Shown: piece after piece, positions 1 to 5,410 of the stretch | Layout of the letters: each line of letters opens with the position of its first letter | Position numbering within the stretch: the stretch's first letter is position 1 | NCBI GenBank assembly: GCA_039808665.1 | Contig: JBDHTO010000047.1 | Span: 1 to 9,584 of the forward strand | From: JBDHTO01 sp039808665 | GTDB taxonomy: Bacteria; Pseudomonadota; Alphaproteobacteria; Paracaedibacterales; JAKBAR01 | DNA length: 9,584 bases | Direction of reading: 5' to 3' | Position numbers and translations under genes: made by a program | The notes under the pieces: generated by a model | What the model was told of the DNA's origin: nothing | Database searches by the model: none | The model's input: only the letters and a program-made list of their open reading frames with translations

Positions 1-81
1 GCAACACAGCAGGGCATGCGTGGGTTTGATGATTTAAAAGCCCTTCTCACATATGTGGAAGGGCTTTTAAAGAAGAAGTAG
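1..81 (+). CDS. possible C-terminal tail of a gene entering from the left (partial)
   Basis: Reading from base 1 in frame 1 gives 26 open codons ending in TAG at 79-81. The peptide runs ATQQGMRGFDDL and ends TYVEGLLKKK, an amphipathic, helix-like tail with ordinary protein composition. No family can be named from so little. The other two forward readings stop earlier, at TGA 27-29 and TAA 35-37. Either would place the gene end just before the 34-70 hairpin, the usual arrangement for a terminator. The frame 1 reading instead runs through the hairpin. An open run of this length is not rare by chance, so the call is weak; it may equally be non-coding. Confidence 0.3.
   Translation, partial: ATQQGMRGFDDLKALLTYVEGLLKKK
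34..70. terminator. perfect 13-bp hairpin, probable bidirectional terminator
   Basis: Bases 34-46 (TTAAAAGCCCTTC) are the exact reverse complement of 58-70. The loop contains a self-complementary CACATATGTG, so the stem can extend past a one-base bulge at 47. The GC-rich core flanked by AAAA on one side and TTTT on the other is typical of a terminator that works on both strands. It lies 43 bases beyond the TAA of the leftward secreted-protein gene (stop at 114-116) and near the end of whatever rightward gene enters the window. The T-run is short (TTTT then AA) in both directions, so termination efficiency is uncertain. Confidence 0.6.
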
Positions 82-113
82 GATTGCTCTCCTGTGTATT
101 CAACTCCCGTGTA

Positions 114-1277
114 TTATGAAGCGAGTTTGTTTTCAGTAGATGCCTGTACTGCCGCGATGATTCCGGCTATTTCATTGGCTCTATCATGAATACCCCGATC
201 CAACTTGCCATTTGCTTGGATGACTGCATTCTTTTTTGCATACATTGCTGCTAATTGGGAAAGATTCCTTTGAGCTGTGCGAAGACCATCTTGGTTGTTA
301 ATCTCTATTGTAGAAATTTGACGAAGGAGAATGTACTCTATGGCATCGAAGGAAGGAAGATAAGCGTCGCGCTGGTGGATCGCACTAGCAAGAGCATTAT
401 AGAGTGAATCAAAACCTGCGACGTTCAGACGCGTTTCCGTAAGAACAGTAAGTGCCTCTACATTATTGAAAAAAGCTGCGGCACCGAGGGCAGTTTGAAA
501 TCTATCTGCCCAACGACTACTCTCATTGCGAAGCATTTCGGATGTGAGTTTTTCAGAGATCGCCATTGCCACTCCAAAATGATTGTGCTGTGCGGCATAT
601 TGAAAAATATAAGGAAGTTTAGGTTTGGCTACGTCGGACCTTCCAAGGGTTCCTGTGTCCATACCATTACTCCAAAGTTCGACGTCTCTAGTCGCCTGAA
701 GTTGAAGATGGACATAGGCCCCTGCGATTTCATTGATGGGCTTATCCGCAACAGAGGGGCGTTTGTTTTCGAGGAAGTGCTCAAGTACCTTCAACCTCCA
801 TGCGGCATATTGGGCCGACTTTTTTCCGGGGATAGACTTGTTCGTGTCATGAAGCCATTCAGGGACCCATTCGTATCTGTGAATAGCGTATGCGAACCCA
901 GTATCTGGATACAGTTTGTGGTTTAAATCTTTTCGGGGGGTACCTTTTGCAGGAGAAGAAGTTCTTGAAGAAGAGGGAGAGCTTGTCGGGCGCTTTGGTG
1001 TTCCTACCTTTGCTGGTGTTGTTGGTGCGGATGTGGAGCCCTCTTTAGGTATTACAGTACCCTCTTCAGTAGGCTTTGATGCTTCTGGACGGGGAGCTTT
1101 CTTCGTAGGAGTTGGTGGCTGCACTTTACTTCTTGTTACCTCTAGAGCCTCTGATGCTGAGAGCGGTTTTGGGATTCCATTGTCCTTATCTCCGTCTGCA
1201 TTCATGCCATGGGAGATATGAGAGAAAGTGACACTCAAAAGGAGTGATGTTGACAATAACTTGATTGCTTTTTTCAT
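114..1277 (-). CDS. secreted protein with disordered Pro/Ser/Thr linker and ankyrin-like C-terminal helices
   Basis: I do not recognise this 387-residue protein. Residues 1-24 form a clear Sec signal peptide (MKK start, hydrophobic LLSTSLLLSVTF, likely cut near SHG). Residues about 35-118 are low complexity, rich in Pro, Ser, Thr and Lys, with repeated TPxK/GTPxR-like motifs, so probably disordered. Residues about 119-387 are helical. Segments near 222-247, 260-288, 291-323 and 337-358 look like degenerate ankyrin repeats; the best is QTALGAAAFFNNVEALTVL, which matches the TALHxAAxxGNxEAVxxLL pattern loosely. The start is set by GGAGG eight bases upstream of ATG. It lies downstream of glyS on the same strand but 137 bases away, with its own promoter. 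A secreted ankyrin-like protein in a host-associated bacterium could be an effector or periplasmic scaffold; this is inference. Tetratricopeptide-like or unrelated helical repeats are alternatives. Confidence 0.8.
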   Translation of the reverse strand: MKKAIKLLSTSLLLSVTFSHISHGMNADGDKDNGIPKPLSASEALEVTRSKVQPPTPTKKAPRPEASKPTEEGTVIPKEGSTSAPTTPAKVGTPKRPTSSPSSSRTSSPAKGTPRKDLNHKLYPDTGFAYAIHRYEWVPEWLHDTNKSIPGKKSAQYAAWRLKVLEHFLENKRPSVADKPINEIAGAYVHLQLQATRDVELWSNGMDTGTLGRSDVAKPKLPYIFQYAAQHNHFGVAMAISEKLTSEMLRNESSRWADRFQTALGAAAFFNNVEALTVLTETRLNVAGFDSLYNALASAIHQRDAYLPSFDAIEYILLRQISTIEINNQDGLRTAQRNLSQLAAMYAKKNAVIQANGKLDRGIHDRANEIAGIIAAVQASTENKLAS

Positions 1278-1284
1278 TGGAAAA

Positions 1285-1290
1285 ACCTCC
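1285..1290 (-). promoter_or_regulatory. consensus Shine-Dalgarno for the secreted-protein gene
   Basis: The plus-strand ACCTCC is AGGAGGT-like on the coding strand (GGAGGT), with eight bases between GGAGG and the ATG at 1277-1275. It fixes the start so that the signal peptide is complete. It contrasts with glyQ and the STAS gene, which have no recognisable Shine-Dalgarno. Confidence 0.75.
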
Positions 1291-1312
1291 TAAAATTTCG
1301 TATAGTCACAGA

Positions 1313-1341
1313 GCTATACACCATATTGATGGTGATGTCAC
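1313..1341 (-). promoter_or_regulatory. candidate sigma70 promoter for the secreted-protein gene
   Basis: On the minus strand GTGACA (1341-1336) is followed by a 17-base spacer and TATAGC (1318-1313). The two boxes match the consensus at 5 and 4 positions. Transcription would begin near 1306, giving a leader of about 30 bases with the Shine-Dalgarno in it. A short inverted repeat TATAG/CTATA (1301-1305 and 1314-1318) overlaps the -10 box and could be an operator, or chance. Confidence 0.4.
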
Positions 1342-1356
1342 GAAAAAACGTCTCAC

Positions 1357-1380
1357 TAATACATTATTTTTTATGTATTA
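1357..1380 (-). terminator. AT-rich hairpin downstream of glyS, weak terminator candidate
   Basis: TAATACAT (1357-1364) and ATGTATTA (1373-1380) are perfect 8-bp inverted arms around an 8-base A/T loop, beginning 34 bases past the glyS stop. On the glyS transcript a run of six U follows about 8 bases after the stem. The stem is nearly all A-U and the U-run is not adjacent, so this is a poor intrinsic terminator. Readthrough from glyS into the secreted-protein gene is possible. Confidence 0.3.
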
Positions 1381-1414
1381 ATATTTCGTTAATTGTTTTA
1401 TTTATTTTGCCGTT

Positions 1415-3430
1415 TTAGCCTTCTATTTTTTCAAAATTAGAGAAGGTGTGAAATACATTCACCACAGCTTCTAGTAAACCCAATCGGGCAAGTCGCACTT
1501 GGGAATCAGGATCATTGACCATGACATCATTAAAAAAGGCATGAATGGGATCCTTGAGTGTGCCAAGCGCCGCCATGGTTGGGGGAAGGGCATTTATGGC
1601 GTTAAGAAGGTTTTTTTCCTGTTGAAGGCGAAGATGTTCGGGATTCAGGGGGTAAGCATCCGCGAGGCGATCCTTTTTCTTTTCCGCCGTCAGGATATTA
1701 AAGGCACGACGATAACCCTCCATTAAATCATGCCCAGAAGGTGAGGAGAGGAGTGTCGTAAGTTCTCTTGATGTTTGATGAATTTTTAAAAGGTTAAGGG
1801 ATGTTTCCCCCTCCTTGCCAAGGCATGCGGCAACAACATCATGGGCAATTCCCTTTTCCCTGAGGGCAAAACCAAAACGGGTGCGAATAAAGTTCAAAAC
1901 CTCAACGGTTGTTTGGGGGGAAAGTTTTTCATAACAGGTTCGTGCCGCCTCAATAAGTGTGGCAAGGTCAATATCGATATGATTGTCGAGGATGATACGA
2001 ATCACCCCAAGGGCGCACCGACGCAGGGCAAAGGGATCCTTGGATCCGGTGGGCAAAATACCCACACCAATAAATCCGACAAGAGTGTCAATTTTGTCCA
2101 CCAATGCCACTGCGATACTAAGGGTGGCTGTGGGCACGTCATCACTTTGCCCCATGGGTTTGTAGTGGTCCAAGATGGCGCGTGCGATGTCTTGAACTTC
2201 CCCTTGGGCGCGGCTGTAAATCTCTCCCATAACACCTTGAAGTTCTTCAAACTCACCCACCATGTGCGTCACCAAGTCGCATTTTGAAAGCTTGATAACC
2301 TTTTCAAGGGTTTCTTGAGGGACCTCAAAATGTTGTGTGTAGGTTTTCACCGCAGCAAGTTGACGTCGAATTCTGTCACCAAGAGTCCCAAGTTTTTCAT
2401 GGTAAACGATCTTATCGAGCTTTGGCAGGTGATCCAAAAGGGACGTTTTAAGGTCAAGGTCATAGAAAAAGCGCGCATCTTCAAGACGTGCTTTGAGCAT
2501 GCCCATTTCATACCCTTGTCGTATAGCTTTTCCGCCATCTTTCGGAATAGTGTTGATAATGGCCGCGAAAGCGGGGGCAAGTTTTCCATCTTGTCCACGA
2601 AAAGCAAAGCATTTTTGGTGAACACGCATGGAGGTTATCATCACAACCTCTGGTGTTGAGAAAAGTGCGGGATCAAGTTTTCCAAAGAAAATCCCAGGAT
2701 ATTCTACAAGACCTGTGACCTCTTCAAGGAGGCCTTCGTCCTCAACAACGGTGAGGTGTTCTTTCTTAGCGGTTTCTTTGAGGGTTTCTTGTATTAATTT
2801 TTTACGCTCAACCTCATCCACGATGACGTGGGCCTTTTTAAGAGATTCTTTGTATCCTGCAAAGGAGGTCACATGGATTTTTTCAGGAGATAAAAACCTG
2901 TGACCAAATGTGTTATCCGATGTGTGAAGGCCGAAATCCGCAATATCAAAGGAAAGGTGCTTTCCATCCAAAATGGTCATGATGTGACGTACAGGCCGTA
3001 CCCAAGAAAGTGTTGCCTGTGGCCAACGCATGGTTTTGCCCCAGGAAAAATCACGAAAAATGGCCTGAACAATCTCTGGCAAAAGGTCGTTGGCTGTTTT
3101 TTCGGGGATTTGAGTCATGGCAAAATAATACCCATCCCTTTGGGTGAGTTGTTCCTTTTCCATATTGACGCTTGCGCAAAACCCTTGGAGAGCCTGTTCA
3201 GGTGCACCTATGCGTGGCCCTCTCTTCTCGATATCCTGTGCGGGTATAGAGGGCGCAACTTGGGTAGCAAGGACGAGTCGCATGGGTGTGACATGGGTGA
3301 TAAGGTTTTGAAAAATTAAACCACGGGTTGTGCTATGTTTTTCAAAAAGCTTTGCGAGTTGAATGCGCGCCTCTTCTTGGAAACGTGCGGGAATCTCTTC
3401 GCTATAAATTTCAAACAAAAACTCAATCAT
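1415..3430 (-). CDS. glyS: glycyl-tRNA synthetase, beta subunit
   Basis: GlyS is the larger subunit of the bacterial alpha2beta2 glycyl-tRNA synthetase, which charges tRNA-Gly in the cytoplasm; beta carries the tRNA-recognition domains. At 671 residues it is near the usual length of just under 700. Visible family landmarks in order are the N-terminal FEIYSEEIPARF (family usually GTEELP), WVRPVRHI near 143, RVHQKCFAF near 269, RLEDARFFYDLDLK at 315-328, the HD-like region KCDLVTHMVGEFEELQG at 383-399 with AQGE following, GSKDPFALRR at 462-471, and a C-terminal helical anticodon-binding (DALR-like) region from about 560. ATG overlaps the glyQ stop as ATGA, so translation is probably coupled; a GGAGAA in the end of glyQ serves as ribosome site. 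It shares the glyQ promoter. No frameshift or missing block is seen. Confidence 0.97.
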   Translation of the reverse strand: MIEFLFEIYSEEIPARFQEEARIQLAKLFEKHSTTRGLIFQNLITHVTPMRLVLATQVAPSIPAQDIEKRGPRIGAPEQALQGFCASVNMEKEQLTQRDGYYFAMTQIPEKTANDLLPEIVQAIFRDFSWGKTMRWPQATLSWVRPVRHIMTILDGKHLSFDIADFGLHTSDNTFGHRFLSPEKIHVTSFAGYKESLKKAHVIVDEVERKKLIQETLKETAKKEHLTVVEDEGLLEEVTGLVEYPGIFFGKLDPALFSTPEVVMITSMRVHQKCFAFRGQDGKLAPAFAAIINTIPKDGGKAIRQGYEMGMLKARLEDARFFYDLDLKTSLLDHLPKLDKIVYHEKLGTLGDRIRRQLAAVKTYTQHFEVPQETLEKVIKLSKCDLVTHMVGEFEELQGVMGEIYSRAQGEVQDIARAILDHYKPMGQSDDVPTATLSIAVALVDKIDTLVGFIGVGILPTGSKDPFALRRCALGVIRIILDNHIDIDLATLIEAARTCYEKLSPQTTVEVLNFIRTRFGFALREKGIAHDVVAACLGKEGETSLNLLKIHQTSRELTTLLSSPSGHDLMEGYRRAFNILTAEKKKDRLADAYPLNPEHLRLQQEKNLLNAINALPPTMAALGTLKDPIHAFFNDVMVNDPDSQVRLARLGLLEAVVNVFHTFSNFEKIEG

Positions 3431-4296
3431 GCGGTTTCTCCTTCCATATAGCCTTCTAGGCAGGCTTTTGCGAGGGCCCTCACTTTTGCAATATAACCAG
3501 CGCGTTCGGTGACGCTAATTACTCCGCGTGCCTGGAGAAGGTTAAAAGCATGGCTTGCTTTGATGCATTGTTCGTAAGCCGGAAGAATAAGATTTTTCGA
3601 AAGAAGTGCGAGGCATTCCGCAGAATATTTCTCAAAAGCTTCAAAAAGATCAGGAACATTTGCCGCATCAAAGTTATAGGCGGAAAATTGCTTTTCCTGT
3701 TCCATAAAGACATCTTTGTAGGTGAGCTTGCGGTCGCCTTCTGCACCATTCCAGTCAAGGTCAAAGTGGTTGTCCACACCTTGAAGGACAGTGGCGATAC
3801 GCTCAAGGCCATAGGTGAGCTCTGTTGATGGGGGATCACAGGGAATGCCTCCCATTTGTTGGAAATAGGTGAATTGAGAGACTTCCATGCCATCGCACCA
3901 CACTTCCCAACCCAAACCAGAGGCTCCAAGAGTGGGGCTTTCCCAGTCATCTTCGACAAAACGCATGTCATGATTATCAATGTCAAACCCGATGGCGCGG
4001 AGGCTATCCAGGTAAAGCTGTTGACTGTTGGCGGGAGCGGGTTTGAGAATGACTTGAAATTGGTAAAAATGCTGAGTTCTACGGGGGTTTTCACCATAGC
4101 GACCATCGTTAGGTCGTCTGCAGGGTTGAACATATGCAGCATTCCAGGGTTTGGGTCCCACAGATTTAATGGTTGTGGCGGGGTGAAAGGTTCCTGCGCC
4201 CATTTCCATGTCATAGGGTTGAAGGATAACACAGCCGTAATCCGCCCAAAATTTTTGAAGACCCAGGATAATATTTTGAAAAGAATGTTTATTCAC
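3427..4296 (-). CDS. glyQ: glycyl-tRNA synthetase, alpha subunit
   Basis: GlyQ holds the class II catalytic core that activates glycine with ATP; it acts only as a complex with GlyS. The 289-residue product has the usual family length. Motifs seen are FWADYGCVILQPYD near 16-29, GAGTFHPATT at 33-42, YVQPCRRPNDGRYGENPRR at 55-73, FVEDDWESPTLGASGLGWEV near 113-132, QFTYFQQMGG at 141-150 and ELTYGLERIATVLQGVD near 159-175. The segment CDPPSTEL at 153-160 differs from the more usual form CxPVxxEx in related proteins but leaves the core intact. The start is GTG at 4296-4294. An in-frame TAG lies upstream with no ATG between, and the encoded N-terminus matches the family start. No Shine-Dalgarno precedes it. 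glyS follows with a four-base overlap. A good promoter lies upstream, so the pair is probably constitutively expressed. Confidence 0.97.
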   Translation of the reverse strand: MNKHSFQNIILGLQKFWADYGCVILQPYDMEMGAGTFHPATTIKSVGPKPWNAAYVQPCRRPNDGRYGENPRRTQHFYQFQVILKPAPANSQQLYLDSLRAIGFDIDNHDMRFVEDDWESPTLGASGLGWEVWCDGMEVSQFTYFQQMGGIPCDPPSTELTYGLERIATVLQGVDNHFDLDWNGAEGDRKLTYKDVFMEQEKQFSAYNFDAANVPDLFEAFEKYSAECLALLSKNLILPAYEQCIKASHAFNLLQARGVISVTERAGYIAKVRALAKACLEGYMEGETA

Positions 4297-4330
4297 GACC
4301 GTATTTTCATTGGATAAATATCGTTTCTCA

Positions 4331-4359
4331 ATCTAAACGACGGATGAATACAAGGTCAA
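4331..4359 (-). promoter_or_regulatory. sigma70-type promoter for glyQS
   Basis: On the minus strand TTGACC (4359-4354) and TTAGAT (4336-4331) are separated by exactly 17 bases. TTGACC matches the -35 consensus at five of six positions and TTAGAT the -10 at four. The predicted start near 4324 gives a leader of only about 28 bases before the glyQ GTG, too short for a T-box or other long regulatory leader. This suggests simple constitutive expression. Confidence 0.6.
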
Positions 4360-4376
4360 GAAAGCTCCGCAAAACG

Positions 4377-4424
4377 GTGACAATTTTTCTTTTTGAGATA
4401 TTCCATTTTTAAGAAATTATTAAT
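4377..4424 (+). promoter_or_regulatory. AT-rich divergent region, weak promoter candidates for the partner-switch genes
   Basis: The 182-base gap between glyQ and the STAS gene must hold the rightward promoter. No strong one is visible. TTGAGA at 4393-4398 has a possible TATTAA at 4418-4423, but the spacer is 19 bases. GTGACA at 4377-4382 has only TATTCC at 4399-4404. A non-sigma70 factor or an activator could be needed. The rest of the gap to 4478 shows no hairpin or obvious operator. Confidence 0.25.
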
Positions 4425-4478
4425 TCTTTTCTGTGAAAGTTGGAGATAACGGACGCGAAAAGATGGTTGTAAGCTTAA

Positions 4479-4781
4479 ATGATCTATGAACTCAAAAGTA
4501 CAAGTCCTCAGATGGAAATTGATCTTAAGGGGCGTTTGACGTTTTCCGATTACTCTGTATTTCGGGAAATCAGCGACTATTTAAATCAGTTTAATCCGAA
4601 AACATGCCTTGTGAATCTTAAGGACCTTGAATTTATTGATTCCGCGGGTCTTGGGATGCTTTTGATTATGCGTGATAAAGTTGCAACTAAAAATGGCGTT
4701 GTGGTTTTGAAAAACTCCCAGGGACAGGTGAAAAAAATGCTTACCCTTGGTAATTTTGAAAGTCTTTTTAGCGTTGAGTAA
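4479..4781 (+). CDS. STAS-domain anti-sigma-factor antagonist (RsbV/SpoIIAA-like)
   Basis: This 100-residue protein is a single STAS domain, the usual length for a stand-alone antagonist. It has the beta-strand start MIYELKSTSPQMEIDLKGRL and the diagnostic IDSAGLGMLL at 53-62. Ser55 is the expected phosphorylation site, by family knowledge. In such modules the unphosphorylated form binds a partner kinase and releases that kinase's target; phosphorylation blocks binding and a PP2C phosphatase resets it. Both expected partners follow at once: a HATPase-like protein after two bases and a receiver-PP2C protein after that. ATG 4479 is directly preceded by in-frame TAA (4476-4478), so translation cannot begin further upstream. 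There is no clear Shine-Dalgarno. A later start at Met12 would cut the first strand and is less likely. Confidence 0.88.
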   Translation: MIYELKSTSPQMEIDLKGRLTFSDYSVFREISDYLNQFNPKTCLVNLKDLEFIDSAGLGMLLIMRDKVATKNGVVVLKNSQGQVKKMLTLGNFESLFSVE

Positions 4782-4783
4782 AA

Positions 4784-5410
4784 ATGTACGAGCAAGAAAT
4801 TGATTCATCCTTTTCTTCAAATGTGATGCTCTATGAGGGTGAGATTTCGACGCAGGAGATATTTCAAGATATTGATGCAGGATTTCGACATTTTGTGAGT
4901 GCCCATGTGGATTTACCTGCGAAGGATTTTAAAAAATACGATTTTTCCATGACGTTCTCCCCGCGGATGTACTACACGTGCCCTGTTGTGGAGATTTTGA
5001 ATTTTTATTTAATTAAGTATGCGTCGAAATCTCTTTCTTCCATGTCGTTAACAGCACTTCATGAAGCGATTTCAAACTCGCTACTGTGGGGGCTTTTAAA
5101 AGTTGAACGTCCCGATGATTGGTTGGAATTTGGACGTGTGATGGAAGAAAAACTGATGGCGTGTGAGCATTCTCGTGACACCCTTGCGGTGGGAGTGAAG
5201 GTGGGTTATCACATTACGGTTGATATCATAAATCCCCATGACGAGAAGTTTAACGTGGATCTTTTTAAAAATACGGATAATCGTTTTCCAAGGGGTATGG
5301 ATCTTATATCTCTGTTTTCAGAGCTGTCCTATGATAAAGAAACAAAAACGTTGAGCATGACATTTAAGGAGGACAAGAATGTTCTTGAAGCAGTCGCTCA
5401 ACCCCAATAG
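4784..5410 (+). CDS. degenerate HATPase / RsbW-like partner-switch protein
   Basis: This 208-residue protein has a weak but recognisable GHKL-ATPase pattern in its second half. LHEAISNSLLWG at 92-103 resembles the N-box ExxxNxxxHG (Glu94, Asn98), and RGMDLISLFSELSY at 170-183 resembles the G2 box GRGLxLIxxLxDxVxY of serine-kinase anti-sigma factors. Between them the expected ATP-lid motif DxGxGF is replaced by NPHDEKF near 150-156, so ATP binding or kinase activity may be reduced or lost. Residues 1-85 show no motif I recognise. The gene begins two bases after the STAS stop, and its last 32 bases overlap the next gene, indicating cotranscription. By position it is the presumed partner of the STAS protein. 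The anti-sigma role is inference: no sigma factor gene is nearby. It could instead control an enzyme or a chemotaxis-like component. Confidence 0.68.
   Translation: MYEQEIDSSFSSNVMLYEGEISTQEIFQDIDAGFRHFVSAHVDLPAKDFKKYDFSMTFSPRMYYTCPVVEILNFYLIKYASKSLSSMSLTALHEAISNSLLWGLLKVERPDDWLEFGRVMEEKLMACEHSRDTLAVGVKVGYHITVDIINPHDEKFNVDLFKNTDNRFPRGMDLISLFSELSYDKETKTLSMTFKEDKNVLEAVAQPQ
5366..5372 (+). promoter_or_regulatory. strong Shine-Dalgarno for the receiver-phosphatase gene
   Basis: AAGGAGG sits inside the end of the HATPase-like gene, six bases before ATG 5379. It is the best ribosome site in the three-gene module and fixes the start, and therefore a genuine 32-base overlap of the two coding regions. 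It suggests the phosphatase is translated more strongly than the two genes before it. Confidence 0.8.

Noticed and set aside
495..1221. Rightward open frames opposite the secreted-protein gene (495-926 and 916-1221)
   Set aside because: They lie antisense to a gene with signal peptide, promoter and strong ribosome site, and their products are low complexity or unrecognisable. They are mirror frames of the Pro/Ser-rich gene.
1499..3319. Several antisense and alternate-frame open frames within glyS
   Set aside because: glyS is intact with conserved motifs throughout, and the other frames show no family motifs or ribosome sites.
3519..4317. Long alternate-frame and antisense open frames across glyQ
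   Set aside because: glyQ is full-length and highly conserved; the 237-residue same-strand alternative frame is a +1 shadow.
4297..4330. T-box or other riboswitch leader for glyQS
   Set aside because: The predicted leader is only about 28 bases and no specifier loop or T-box sequence is present.
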